From NCBI GenBank assembly GCA_001592805.2, contig CP051139.1, forward strand, positions 558,001-622,000: a DNA stretch of 64,000 nt, in the 5' to 3' direction. Both the position numbers and the translations under genes were made by a program. This stretch comes from Peltaster fructicola. Lineage: Eukaryota; Ascomycota; Dothideomycetes. Positions 47,955 through 58,214 of the stretch are shown piece by piece; position 1 is the stretch's first letter, and every line of letters begins with the position of its first letter. The notes under the pieces are model-generated. The model saw only the letters and a list, made by a program, of their open reading frames with translations. It was not told where the DNA came from and did not search any database.

Positions 47955-50864
47955 CTACTGGCAACTTGCTGAAGACGCTGCATCAGAGCCATTGACTGAC
48001 GCTTCCGCCGCAATCGTGCTGTTGTGCTCATCGAAACCATACGTCAAGAGCATCTTGGCACTGAGGGCATCGTCGTCTCTTTCTGACGCTGCTTGTCGTG
48101 CTTGAGCCTTGTCTTCAGTCCTGGTGCTTCTGACGGATCTTGATCTGGGGACAATCACGAATCGCCTCTCAAGATTCTGCTCAGCTCGATGTTCTGTGTT
48201 ATTCTCCCTTCTCCGGCCTGGCACCGTTCGCGGACCTTTCCACTCTGTGGCATCGTCCGCATATCGCCCTGTAGAGCCTGGACTGCGAGGTCGTCGAGCC
48301 TGAGGATCTGCAGCAGCTGTAGACTTCGCTGAAGTATGCCCCATTTGACTTTCGAAACGAGGTCTAGGCTTGCGCGACTTGAAGACGTTCCATCCACTAT
48401 CACTGCTTCCATCGTTCATTGTCAGCGGGTTGCGTCCGTTGGTCGGATAACCATACTTGTCGACTTCAGGTGCGAGCATTGTAGGAGCCTGCGGGACTTC
48501 CCTGCGACCATTGCTGTGTCGCCCAGGATAATCATCATGAACTGTGGTTGATGATCGAGGAGGCTGACGTGTAGGTCCTGATGGCACAGGTCTGGTCCAA
48601 GGATCTGATGGCCATGGATCCAGGTCCTTCGCTAGAGGATATGCCGGAGACCAGGGAGCGTGATGACTGTTCAGCTGGAAGTGTGGCGGATCAGAGATGG
48701 GATTCGGACCCGGGTAAGCTGCTGAACTAAAGGGATTCGGTGATCCAAACTCCATATGTTGTACACGAAAAGGTGAAACTGGGTACTGACCATAATCCGT
48801 ATTACTGTGCACCAGTTGCATTGGGTGACGTGCCACATTGACCGGCATAGAAGGCACGCCAGGAAATGGTATGCTTGTGGGAGCCCGAGGGTATTGATTA
48901 GGTTGAGTACTTGTCGCGGGATGCGGTTGCGTTCGTGGATCCCAGGAACTACCGTCCCAGACAGGCGCTGGCGGATACCACATTGATGGTTGAGCTGGTG
49001 GTGGAGGTGGTGGAGGTGGCTTGTAAGCGTCGTACTGCTTCCCGGCCGCGTCAATGTTGATACCTTCGTCTGGTGGTACAGCATCTCGCATGGTCTTGGC
49101 TCCGACAGGACTGACGAGGTTAGGTCCGGCCGCTTGTTCCACTGACTCGATATTGCTCGCTAGGAGGATCTCGTCCAGTACATTTGGGGCGTCTCGATCC
49201 TCACTCTTCTTGATTCCGGTTGCATCGTTCGCCACTCGTACAACGCCTTCTAGTGGCCGGGAATGGCGAAAGACGAGCAAAATAGACGTCGCTGCGATGG
49301 GCTTATCAACGCCCTTGAAATCCTGGTTCCTGTTGCTGCTGTCTGTACCTTTTACCACGTCGGTCTGTCGTCGGCGATGCCAGTATGGAAAACGCCGTTT
49401 TCGCCCCTCGTTGGGAGACTGTACTGCGCTCGTCCTTGCGAAGACTAGCGACCATGAACCCGCGTGATAAGAGTTCTTCCGAAACCAATCCCTCGTAGCG
49501 ACATGACACTCAGCTGGCAGGACCTCCCATGTCTTCATGGTCTGTGTGACTCCCAAGCTTTCGCTTTCTTCTCTGCGCATGAGGTCGATAAGCCAAGGGA
49601 GTGAGATATGGATGGGTTCGACTACGTTCCTCTCACCGTCGAGCTTGACCATAAGCGAGAGGACACGAGCGCAGTCTGGGTGCAGCTCCGTTCTTAGCAA
49701 TGCAGCTGGTATAGCATCACTAGCTGTTCTGCGAGGCCAGCGGGATTTCCGAGTCCATTTGGTAGTGTCCAGTGTGCTTTGGAGAATTAGTACAGTGCGA
49801 TGAAGGAGTGGCAAGGGTTCATACCTAGGCGCAACTTCGAAGGCATGTTTTGAAGCGGAGGTAGCGGTCATCTGCTGAAAGAGCTCGCTCAACTGCTTGA
49901 GCTCTTGATCTTTGACTTGTGCCTGTGCCTGTGCTTGGACATAGTCCTGTATTCGAGCCGGCGGTACGTCTTCGAAATACTCCTTGAGCTTTGATGTGGA
50001 CTCATCTGCATCTCGTTTGTTCTGGGCGATTGCATCGAGTAAGGCCTTTTTGTACTCTTCGACAGCCGCGGCTTTGAGTCGCTCAACCTCCTCGACCTTA
50101 GCCCTAGCTTCGCGGTCTGCGCGTGCTCTTTGACGCTGTACATCCTCCTCGATCTCCACATACAGTTTATCATATTCGTTGTAGTCTTCTTCTACCTTCC
50201 AATCCTCTAAAGCAGCAGGGTCGTTATCGACGACGGATGTGACTGGCGACTCTCCGAAGCGCACCTCTCGCGGCCTATGTGAGACACGATTGCCCTCGTG
50301 CTGTGCTTGACGCAGCATCCTTAAAGCATCGACTTGTCCTCTTGATAGCGCAGCCAGTCTCCGTCTTGCACCGTCCTTCTCTATCTGTGTTGTGCCTGCG
50401 CTCGCTTTATAGACGTCTCTTGCCAAGAGGATGTTCATCTTGATCGACTGCAACTCCTTCTTCACGATCTCGACCTGTGGTTTGTAGACGGGCCACGAAG
50501 CTTTGTGGAAGATTGTCAGATCAATGTCTTCTCGCTTGAAGTCCTTGTCTGGCGAGATCTGAACGCTGTTGCCCGAGTTCTCTAACAAAGTCATCAGCTG
50601 ATTGACAACTTTGATCGAGTCCTGTTTGCAGTTCTCTGCGAGCTTTTCTCCATTTTCGCTCCATCCCTTCGTCTGCTTGTTGCTGTCGGTGAGCTTGTCC
50701 AGCTCTTCTAGATGTCGTAGGGTCGAATCAAGCTCGGATGCCAGGCTTCGAACATCTTCCTTCGCTTCACGCACGTCGGCGATGTAGGTTGTCAAGACAG
50801 TAGCTATGCTGAAACCGATCCGCAGTGCACCCCATACTGCAGTGGCTTCTCCCACACCAGCCAT
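47955..50864 (-). CDS. Large fungal protein with HeLo/SesA-like helical N-terminus
   Basis: ATG at 50864. The frame is open for 969 codons, but a consensus-like 48-nt intron (49777..49824: GTATGA donor, TACTAAT branch, CAAAG acceptor) of phase-preserving length probably shortens it to 953. The N-terminal 110 residues (WGALRIGFSIATVLTTYIAD, VREAKEDVRSLASELDSTLR, HLEELDKL) match the helical N-terminal domain found before NACHT, kinase or WD modules in fungal STAND-like proteins. Then comes a long charged coiled coil (RQRARADREARAKVEEVERL), an unknown middle (ELHPDCARVLSLMVKLDGER; HISLPWLIDLMRREES; ECHVATRDWF), a run of eight Pro and a 350-residue disordered Pro/Arg/Ser tail. No NTPase domain is present. 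Role unknown; such N-termini are linked to signalling and incompatibility. Confidence 0.82.
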   Translation of the reverse strand: MAGVGEATAVWGALRIGFSIATVLTTYIADVREAKEDVRSLASELDSTLRHLEELDKLTDSNKQTKGWSENGEKLAENCKQDSIKVVNQLMTLLENSGNSVQISPDKDFKREDIDLTIFHKASWPVYKPQVEIVKKELQSIKMNILLARDVYKASAGTTQIEKDGARRRLAALSRGQVDALRMLRQAQHEGNRVSHRPREVRFGESPVTSVVDNDPAALEDWKVEEDYNEYDKLYVEIEEDVQRQRARADREARAKVEEVERLKAAAVEEYKKALLDAIAQNKRDADESTSKLKEYFEDVPPARIQDYVQAQAQAQVKDQELKQLSELFQQMTATSASKHAFEVAPRYEPLPLLHRTVLILQSTLDTTKWTRKSRWPRRTASDAIPAALLRTELHPDCARVLSLMVKLDGERNVVEPIHISLPWLIDLMRREESESLGVTQTMKTWEVLPAECHVATRDWFRKNSYHAGSWSLVFARTSAVQSPNEGRKRRFPYWHRRRQTDVVKGTDSSNRNQDFKGVDKPIAATSILLVFRHSRPLEGVVRVANDATGIKKSEDRDAPNVLDEILLASNIESVEQAAGPNLVSPVGAKTMRDAVPPDEGINIDAAGKQYDAYKPPPPPPPPAQPSMWYPPAPVWDGSSWDPRTQPHPATSTQPNQYPRAPTSIPFPGVPSMPVNVARHPMQLVHSNTDYGQYPVSPFRVQHMEFGSPNPFSSAAYPGPNPISDPPHFQLNSHHAPWSPAYPLAKDLDPWPSDPWTRPVPSGPTRQPPRSSTTVHDDYPGRHSNGRREVPQAPTMLAPEVDKYGYPTNGRNPLTMNDGSSDSGWNVFKSRKPRPRFESQMGHTSAKSTAAADPQARRPRSPGSTGRYADDATEWKGPRTVPGRRRENNTEHRAEQNLERRFVIVPRSRSVRSTRTEDKAQARQAASERDDDALSAKMLLTYGFDEHNSTIAAEASVNGSDAASSASCQ

Positions 50865-51410
50865 GAAGTCAGCACATTAGTCCTGTGAAGGTGAAGCATG
50901 AGCGAGAGATTGATATAGTGATTGTCAATGGAACGGGATGGATGCATTGGTTGCAGAAGTGGCGCATCCTATGCATGCAGAAGACATTGGCACAAGGCTG
51001 CGAGAAGGCTGAAGCGTCCTAGAGTCAAGAGGACGGACCCGCGAAGACATCCTTGACCACTCGACATCGCTAGCCGCCCAGGATCAACTTCGTTGCTTAC
51101 CGCCATGATGCTATCGCAGACGCCACGATCGTGTATTGCAAGGTAACCAAGTACAAGGGCATGGACGAACTAAGCTCTGAGATCTGCCGAGCTTGACAAT
51201 GAAAAGAGTGGCTGAAGTACCGAAGGAGGGTCGAAAGAGGAAGCGAGGCTGCAAAGTGTAAGCATATCAGCCTCATCACGTGCCCTCTTTGTTGCTGTTG
51301 GTTCAGGGTCCTCGACAAATGACGCTGACGCGGCGTCTGTCTGCCACCTTATCTTCTCGCCTTCTCTTCTTTCTCCTGTGAACACCTACACCAACGACAA
51401 TCAATACACC
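50865..51410. promoter_or_regulatory. Divergent promoter interval
   Basis: 546 bp between divergent starts. The last 50 bp before 51411 are a pyrimidine-rich then A/C-rich leader (TTCTTTCTCCTGTGAACACC), typical of a fungal 5' UTR. No gene. Confidence 0.45.
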
Positions 51411-52613
51411 ATGCTAGGCCGCAACTTAGGTCTCACAATCAGCTGCGCGCTGGGCGCCAGCGCTTTTCTTCTGCCACCAGGCGTCTCTAGCGACAAGGAC
51501 GCCGTCCTTCCCTTCGTTGCAGTGGATCCAAAGCACCAGACTCTCGAATTGCCATGTCCAACATGCGATAGCCTGACCACCCACTCGTTTCCGCCAGGAC
51601 TCCAGCTTGCCGACGAGAGCACTGGCTCGAGCAACCTCATGCTCAACCTCGACGTCTCTGATGATGGCCAAGCGCTCTTGTTGAACGAGAAGCCGCTTTA
51701 CCCACTAGATTACGCTCTCGAGGATATTCACGATATCTTCTGGGCTGTTCAACCTGTGCCAGTCGACGCATCCGCCGCAGATGCGAAGTCCGCAAACTAC
51801 GATCCTCTTCGTATCACTGGACATGTGTTGAGCTCCGGTCCATCCGACATGCTCACACCAGACGGCGACAGTGTTATCACGCTCAGATGGCAGCTTCTGA
51901 ACCTGGAGCACGAGATGGTAGACTTGGACGAAGTTATGATTCAATTGCTGCGCACCTCAGAGGGCGAGCTCTTGATTCTGTCAGCCGATGTCGTCCCAGC
52001 GCCAGAGCAGGTCTACACTATCCAGCCATTCACACCTCTCAATGCACCACCCCCACCGCCACCACCACCACACCACAAGGAGTGCAAGTATCTTCCTGGC
52101 CCACTGTGCGACATGAGCAACTTTTTCGACTCCAAGCTTTCAAACTTGAAGAGTGGCCGACCAGGCTGCGGAGGCGCAAAGAAGTTCAACTCATTCGAGG
52201 GTCGCCTTCCTACACACATCAAGCCACATTTTGGTCAATTCAAGGACGACCAGGACATGCCTGAGCGTCCTGACTTCAAGGGCCCACCATTCCACGGTGG
52301 ACCATGGAGAGAGCACCGCCACCATAAGCACCATCACCACATGTTCTACCGTATTGCTCTCGCCATCGAATCAATACTCACCCCAGTTCTTCTTGGTCTT
52401 GGTGTTGGTTTGATCGTTGCTCCTCTTGGCTTCCTTACTGGACGTCTTATCGGCTGGTTGTGGTTCTCTGTTATCCGTGGTGGCAAGCGTGGCTACGCTC
52501 GCGTCGCTTTGGACGACAACTCTGAGCAGGACAAGCTCGATGAGTCAGTTGAGCCTCTTCCACAATACGAGGAGGCACCAGCTTATGAAGTCACCGAGAA
52601 GGAGGCTTTGTAA
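51411..52613 (+). CDS. DUF7728-type secretory/membrane protein
   Basis: Single exon, 400 residues from the ATG at 51411. Signal peptide-like start (NLGLTISCALGASAFLLPPG). The luminal domain has PCPTCDSLTTHSFPPGL, then LMLNLDVSDDGQALLLNEKP and PLRITGHVLSSGPSD. A Pro run (eight Pro) leads to a Cys pair region (CKYLPGPLCDMSNFFDSKL), a His-rich stretch (REHRHHKHHHHMFYR), and one strong transmembrane segment (ILTPVLLGLGVGLIVAPLGF, LTGRLIGWLWFSVI). The cytosolic tail is acidic with PLPQYEEAPAYE. The layout fits fungal DUF7728 proteins of unknown role. The His cluster could bind metal, which is only inference. Confidence 0.85.
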   Translation: MLGRNLGLTISCALGASAFLLPPGVSSDKDAVLPFVAVDPKHQTLELPCPTCDSLTTHSFPPGLQLADESTGSSNLMLNLDVSDDGQALLLNEKPLYPLDYALEDIHDIFWAVQPVPVDASAADAKSANYDPLRITGHVLSSGPSDMLTPDGDSVITLRWQLLNLEHEMVDLDEVMIQLLRTSEGELLILSADVVPAPEQVYTIQPFTPLNAPPPPPPPPHHKECKYLPGPLCDMSNFFDSKLSNLKSGRPGCGGAKKFNSFEGRLPTHIKPHFGQFKDDQDMPERPDFKGPPFHGGPWREHRHHKHHHHMFYRIALAIESILTPVLLGLGVGLIVAPLGFLTGRLIGWLWFSVIRGGKRGYARVALDDNSEQDKLDESVEPLPQYEEAPAYEVTEKEAL

Positions 52614-53398
52614 GTGATAAGGAACACTGCTATTTTGACCTTGTGCTGGACACTCACCCATCATAGATTAGGCGTACAGTCCTGTATCATATTATATGCA
52701 ATCCACTAGTGCGTAGGCTTCTCGTACATGAACGACTTCAATTCAATCAAGGATATGCTTCATCCTCTCAACCATGGACTCATTGTCGAGATGAAATGAT
52801 TGGCACCTGATGAGACCCAGTTGTCATTATTCTAGAAGCACGATCTGCGAGCGGTTCCAGGGTTTGCGGCACTTCACCGCCGATCTGGCCTCCGCTCCGC
52901 ACCGTGATCGACTACTAACCAAGAGCGTCACTTCGAATCATCTTTCACGAAGATGTCTCTTCGACAATCTCGACCTTCTCTTGCCAAACTCCCACCGACG
53001 CAATGACATGCCAGCAACGTTCGCCGTCGGCGAGGATGGTCACGGTCTTAATCTTACGTCCAGGTTGTGCTGCATCGAGACTTCGTGGTACGGCCCAATC
53101 TAGTACTTTCTAGTTTCTTTCACGATCGGATTTGCTCTGTGCTACTGATCGAAGGTTTGGCCGCTCGAGGAAGTTTTGCACACCTATTGGCTTCCGGTAG
53201 ATCCAGCTCCTTCGACTTCTGCGGTTCAAAATATCTTGCATATCCTTCCAAGACGTTCCATCAGTCAACCCTCAGCACGGCAGCTTGTACACCCTCCAGT
53301 ACCACCTTCATGTCCTGGCTCTGCTTCTTGTTCTCTGGTGTAAGCTCGGATCAATAACACTACCGGGATCCTGATTGCGCATATACTCGCGCGTCCTG
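52614..53398. other. Intergenic, no gene supported
   Basis: 785 bp. Two plus-strand frames (52810-53103, 53067-53357) are Ser/His/Arg-rich without motifs and overlap each other. No repeat or RNA gene seen. Confidence 0.45.
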
Positions 53399-53983
53399 AT
53401 GACCACCATGACTACAACCATAACCCCACGGCCAAGATACCACATCACCGCCACGAGCTCATCGTCAGTCAACTCGATACGGACCACGAGGTCCTCAATA
53501 GAGGATCGAGATACTTCTTGCGCATCTTCACGACAAACGAGCTTTTCGACAACGCACGAGCAGCAGACCCAACATCCGTCACTTGACTTGGCTGATTCCA
53601 GCAAGACTCAGTCATTAGAGGACAACTCATTCCCAGCTCTCAGCACTATCCGAACTCGTAGTCTCGATCGCAATGGCTTCGTGAAGCCTGCTGCAGACAA
53701 GGTGACGAAGCGCTCGCTGCATTGCACCACAAGGCCAACTTCTTCCATGCTATCTTATCGTGTTGATGCACGTCTATTGAGCACAAGTAGCACAGCTTCC
53801 ACGCCTGACGAACACGCTTCGGACAGCGACCTGCACAAGCAGTATGGCTTCTCGACCAAGCAGACTCCAAGCTTATACTCACCTATGGCTGCCGGCTTTG
53901 CAAGGCTACGACGTGGACAGAATGGATCGGGACTCCAGACATCGCACAGCAGTGATGACCTTGCCTCGAGGCTCTTCAGATGA
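53399..53983 (+). CDS. Ser/Thr-rich hypothetical protein
   Basis: Single open frame of 194 codons from the ATG at 53399 (ATGACCACC). No domain recognised. About 30 percent Ser+Thr, basic, no hydrophobic helix; probably disordered. The segments DRNGFVKPAADKVTKRSLHC and DLHKQYGFSTKQTPSLYSPM, then FARLRRGQNGSGLQTSHSSD, look like real protein sequence rather than chance. Neighbours give no clue. Confidence 0.5.
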   Translation: MTTMTTTITPRPRYHITATSSSSVNSIRTTRSSIEDRDTSCASSRQTSFSTTHEQQTQHPSLDLADSSKTQSLEDNSFPALSTIRTRSLDRNGFVKPAADKVTKRSLHCTTRPTSSMLSYRVDARLLSTSSTASTPDEHASDSDLHKQYGFSTKQTPSLYSPMAAGFARLRRGQNGSGLQTSHSSDDLASRLFR

Positions 53984-54802
53984 TGCAGTGTCGCAAGCTG
54001 ATTACATCACCTTCGATGCGTCTGCTTACCTTCTGAGAACCACATGATCGCCCTTCGGCCTCAGCAAAGCCCTGGAATCATGACGGTGCGTCTCCGACAT
54101 GCAGCTAGAGACTGCTTCAGTGAGCTTCAACACATACGGATGCTATCGTCTGGTGTGTACCCATTGGTCTCTTCGACACACACATATACACAGGCTTACA
54201 CATCAACCAGCCGTTGGTGTGCTTCTGGCAGTTACGAATCCACGAAACGCTACAGTCGATTCCCGACACAACGATATGGGCCTATGACGATAGCGACATT
54301 TGGACGAGTGGGATCACGTCTGAACGATGCCTTTGAAGAATGTTAAGAGTGCTCACAATGCAAGGATATCTTCAGGGAAGCGATAGGGCGCATTGAGGAC
54401 GCTGCATAACGGTGAAGCATGGATCGGCTATGCCAAGCTTCTAGCATAGCTGCTACAGCTCCTGACTGGACGTCGGAGTCACGACTTACTCCGACGAAAG
54501 CTGCCTAGGGAGGCACGCGTGATGGAAGTCCTCGAATCATGTTCAGGGCGGTGAAGAGTTGCGATGTTCGCAGTACGCTGTTAGAACAGATATCTTTTGC
54601 AGATTGTCTGATGAGGATCACCATTGTGATACCAGGCAAAGCAATTCGGCGACAGACAAGCATGCAGGGTTTCGAAAGAACAGTTTGACAATGTATATAT
54701 AAGTAAATGTGACGCTGAATACGAAACACCATTGCTGCTAGATCTAAGTGATGATCACCCTTCGTCATGGCCACGCTTCTACTCCCTCACTGCTTTGATT
54801 GT
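53984..54802. other. Intergenic, no gene supported
   Basis: 819 bp; short frames only. Near 54690-54710 there is an AT-rich TATATATAAG stretch, in the 3' region of the DUF7702 gene. Confidence 0.45.
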
Positions 54803-55642
54803 CTAAACTCGCGTAGCCTTTGAATAGTCATCCATCTGTCCGTGACTGCTCTCTCGAATCCCATTTCTAACGGGTCCGTCTCTTGCAATATCCTTAGAGG
54901 CGAGGTATCCAAAAATGCTGTAGATGATGATGATTAAGCATTCTGGCAAGACCTGCATGCAGACTTGAGCAGCAATTGGACCAGCTGTGTAGCTCCAGTA
55001 TGTGTCGTTGATGGCAGCACCGCACAGGCTGTAGACTACTCGCAGACCAAGCAGTGGTGAGACAAGAAGAAGAGCCATCTGGAGTCTGCTGCTCAGCTTG
55101 GACTTTGGCTTCATCCAGAGCATAGCGAGAAGGCCACAGAGCGTCAGCCAGATCATGATGAATAGAACAGATCCAACGATTTCCAGCGGTCTTGAATATG
55201 ACGGCTCTGGTCCGTTGGCGTAGATCGATGTCACTACTCCTGCAATGGCCATGCCAATCGCGCCACCAACAGAGAGGTGTATCGCACCCTGCAGACCCCA
55301 TCCGTAGAGGAAGTGGTTGTTTTCCTTGTATTGGTAGCTAGCTTCATGCCAGATGCCAGCAAAGGAGAAGAAAAGGGTAGAAATGCTGGAAGAGCTGATG
55401 ATCAAACCAGCAATCAGCACGCCTTGTGTACTGGCTGCCTTGACCATTGCCACACCGACCACACGCATCACACTGAAGTTGAACAGGAACCACCATCCGA
55501 GAGTGCCGCCTGGTACCTTGCGATGCACCAGGTAGTTGGAGCCCAGAATTGGGAGTGTCAGCGCGAAGAATATCAACTCAAACCATTGTAGATCTGATTG
55601 TTGGGGTGTGACATTGAAGAAGGCTTTTGCAGTAGAAGACAT
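54803..55642 (-). CDS. DUF7702-type seven-helix membrane protein
   Basis: Single exon, 279 residues. Seven hydrophobic helices can be placed: WFELIFFALTLPILGSNYLV, WWFLFNFSVMRVVGVAMV, VLIAGLIISSSSISTLFFSF, AIHLSVGGAIGMAIAGVVTS, IVGSVLFIMIWLTLCGLLAM, MALLLVSPLLGLRVVYSLCG and AQVCMQVLPECLIIIIYSIF. The start SSTAKAFFNVTPQQSDLQ is polar, the tail charged. The motif RVVYSLCGAAINDTYWSY matches the fungal DUF7702 family, GPCR-like in topology but of unknown ligand. A TATATAACC element on the minus strand near 55733-55741 is about 95 bp upstream of the ATG. Confidence 0.87.
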   Translation of the reverse strand: MSSTAKAFFNVTPQQSDLQWFELIFFALTLPILGSNYLVHRKVPGGTLGWWFLFNFSVMRVVGVAMVKAASTQGVLIAGLIISSSSISTLFFSFAGIWHEASYQYKENNHFLYGWGLQGAIHLSVGGAIGMAIAGVVTSIYANGPEPSYSRPLEIVGSVLFIMIWLTLCGLLAMLWMKPKSKLSSRLQMALLLVSPLLGLRVVYSLCGAAINDTYWSYTAGPIAAQVCMQVLPECLIIIIYSIFGYLASKDIARDGPVRNGIRESSHGQMDDYSKATRV

Positions 55643-56406
55643 TGGGATGTGTGAAGGTCTGAGAGTAGGTTTTGGTTGTGGTGTTGGAGTGATCTTGTCT
55701 GGCTGAGATCATGTAGAGGCCCATGACAGGTTATATACCATGTGGGAGTCAACGAGACTTACCAGATGATGGTATCTCCATGCTGTACAGTGCACTGCCA
55801 CCGCAGTCAGATCACAGAGGCATTTGCGTTGTATTGCTCTGCGTGCCGGACTGTGAGAGTAGGCAGCACCATTTCGTCCTATCACATCACGACAATGGCT
55901 TCTTTTTCAGTGCCTCAAGGAGATGAAGCGTGAGGAGATCGCCATCAGCACTGCCACGAGAGCTTGATGACATAGTATTAGCAGCGCTGAAAGCGATAAC
56001 GACGATGGAGAGAGCAGCTGGAGTGATCAGTGCGGATGTTGTTGAGGCTGTGGTTGCGCGATAGCCTCGTACTTGCTAAGAAGCAGGCTAACTTCTTCTA
56101 TGCTAGCATGCAGATGTCAGAGCGCATGTCAGCCCTACATGAACGAGAACGAGAGGACGATCTTGCGTATGGCTGCCTACTCGTCGTTCTCTCCTTGATC
56201 TGCATTGGCAAAGAACAATGCTGGGACAATTAAACGAGCATCGTCATCGCTTTGTTGAAGGCTGTGAGCTTTCACGATGCTTCTACAAGCCATGAACACT
56301 CCCGTACATATATCTCACGTCAAGTTACTTCTTGATCTTGACTGAATCATCATTATCACCGTAGGTACCATTTCCCTTAGCCTGACCTGATATTGTCTGC
56401 TTCACA
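55643..56406. promoter_or_regulatory. Divergent interval with TATA-like elements
   Basis: 764 bp. TATATAACC (minus strand, about 55733-55741) suits the DUF7702 gene; ACATATATCTC (plus, about 56307-56317) lies roughly 95 bp before the ATG at 56407. Short frames between them are not convincing. Confidence 0.4.
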
Positions 56407-56670
56407 ATGAGCAGCGTCATAGAAGCGATCGGCAGGCTGCGTATGACGCTGTCGCCTGCCGATATCATATACAACCACTATCTCACCAAGCAGCAAACGG
56501 ATCAGCAACAGCCAGAACAACAGACCCTTTCGGAGGTTGACTCGCCGCCCTCATATTCAAATGCTACCAGCAACCAAAACTCAGCACCTCGACGCTCGAC
56601 ACTGCCATCAAGCAGCAATTCGTACTTCAACCGTTCGACCGCAGTATCGTTCTCACAATCTCTGCGCTGA
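56407..56670 (+). CDS. Small hypothetical protein with PPSY motif
   Basis: Open frame of 87 codons with a normal ATG (TTCACAATGAGC context, A at -3). The start is helical (SSVIEAIGRLRMTLSPADII), then Gln-rich, then SEVDSPPSYSNATSNQN and a Ser-rich end. PPSY is a PY motif that could bind WW-domain proteins. No family recognised; TATA-like element and start context favour a real small gene, but chance is not excluded. Confidence 0.42.
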   Translation: MSSVIEAIGRLRMTLSPADIIYNHYLTKQQTDQQQPEQQTLSEVDSPPSYSNATSNQNSAPRRSTLPSSSNSYFNRSTAVSFSQSLR

Positions 56671-56987
56671 GCATGCTCATCAGTATCACGCAGGCCTTTC
56701 GAGCCGCAAACTAGACGTCAGCTGAGCTGCGATAGAGCAACACCGTGAGCAGTGGCTGAATAGGAGAGAAGAAGCGGCCTATGGACGAGGTCTTGGGAGA
56801 TGCGGATTGTAAGACGATGGTCCTCTGCCTGGTGGCTGTCCAAACCCAGGAACCTTGATATGTTGACCAGTAGCGACCAATGCTGTCATGTTGAGCTGGT
56901 ATCGGACTGTGTATCAACCAGCATGGATTCGCACTCGAAGTTTACCTTATAATGCGAATGTAACCTCCATGACGGAACTTTCTCTGT
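56671..56987. other. Convergent 3' interval
   Basis: 317 bp, nothing recognised. Confidence 0.5.
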
Positions 56988-58214
56988 TCAGCTGTCGTCC
57001 ACCTCGGCCGAGCATTGTGTCAACACAGCACGCCAACCTGAGGGCAAGACTTGTGTGATCGCATTCAACTCTCGCTTCGGTATGCAGCCTTCAGTATCAC
57101 CAAAAGACTTCAACACAAGTGGATCTGTGCTAAGGAGAAGTGTCCAGAAGCATGCCAAAGTGGCAAGAGCTCGTGGTCTTTCTTGGCGAAGGAGCTGCAG
57201 AAAATGCTTTGGAACAGCTTGTGCGAGGACAGGAATCCATCTTTGGTGCTGGTAATAAGGGTCCCTCGAGACAATCGACCTGCGAAAGCGACTGATAAGG
57301 TTGAGCGTCTCCTTGTATGTGTTCAAATTCGTCGCCATATCACCACCATAGCTCTGCTGTTCTTCGTCCAGTCGGAATGACAGGATTGGCTGGTAGGTCT
57401 CGTCATTACTCTCGAGGGTGCTGTCCCACATAGGCATCAATGTCTTGTATGTGGCAAGTAGTATGATCGAGCTCTCTTGAATTTCCTCGATTTTGGGCGA
57501 CAAGTTGATGGCACCCTGTGCGAGCTCAAAGAAATGTAATGGCGGAGAGTAAGGTGAAAGAGGACGAAAACGCAGGATACCAAAGCCTGTCATAACAATG
57601 AAGTAAGCCGCAAGGGATACAGCTTCGACATTGTGATCTGGCGCAGCGATAGCCTTGCGCTGCTCTCTAAGAGCTATGGACCAGAATTCTGCTTGTGCGA
57701 ATCCAACGCTCGGGTCTTCAGCGAGCATCTGTGTTCCAGAGAAGGCAAGCAATGCGTACAACAAGTTGTCGTGATTGAACGCCAGTCGAGGGAGGTCATG
57801 AAACCAAGCTTGGACCCATTCCGCCATCGTAGAGGAAGCTGCGACAGAGCGAGACTTCGAAGGCCGTATCATCCAGGCATGCAGCAACCTCAGTTCCATA
57901 CGTTGGAGGTAGCGCTGATCTGCTTCAGAGGCAGAATCCGTGATTTGGGCCTTGTCTTCGGACCGGCCATGGGTGTCTATCGTGTTGGGAGAGCTGTCTT
58001 GAGACGAGCCGTGGATAGAGGATTCATTGTGGACTCCGATATGGTGCGTTCCGGTGGACTGCAGGCCCTGATAGCGACATTCAAGTCCTAATCTCAGGCA
58101 GTTGGCACAGACGGGAACCTGTTCGTCACACTTAATTCTTCTGGCGCGACACCTCAAGCATCCCGTCCTTGTCTTCTTGTGTCCGACTTTCGCTGCGCGT
58201 TTCTTTGGAAGCAT
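56988..58214 (-). CDS. Zn2Cys6 transcription factor, UPC2/sterol-regulator-like architecture
   Basis: Nuclear regulator, single exon, 408 residues, ATG at 58214. The zinc cluster at residues 18-48 reads TRTGCLRCRARRIKCDEQVP then VCANCLRLGLECRY, preceded by basic KKRAAKVGHKK. Instead of the PF04082 middle domain it has the fungal_trans_2/DUF3468-like helical region: LRLLHAWMIRPSKSRSVAAS, LPRLAFNHDNLLYALLAFSG, FWSIALREQRKAI, ETLNLISRFRRSI, LATLACFWTLLLS. That pairing is seen in UPC2/ECM22-like and many secondary-metabolism regulators. Target unknown; nearest accessory genes are a tannase and a short-chain dehydrogenase. Confidence 0.92.
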   Translation of the reverse strand: MLPKKRAAKVGHKKTRTGCLRCRARRIKCDEQVPVCANCLRLGLECRYQGLQSTGTHHIGVHNESSIHGSSQDSSPNTIDTHGRSEDKAQITDSASEADQRYLQRMELRLLHAWMIRPSKSRSVAASSTMAEWVQAWFHDLPRLAFNHDNLLYALLAFSGTQMLAEDPSVGFAQAEFWSIALREQRKAIAAPDHNVEAVSLAAYFIVMTGFGILRFRPLSPYSPPLHFFELAQGAINLSPKIEEIQESSIILLATYKTLMPMWDSTLESNDETYQPILSFRLDEEQQSYGGDMATNLNTYKETLNLISRFRRSIVSRDPYYQHQRWIPVLAQAVPKHFLQLLRQERPRALATLACFWTLLLSTDPLVLKSFGDTEGCIPKRELNAITQVLPSGWRAVLTQCSAEVDDS

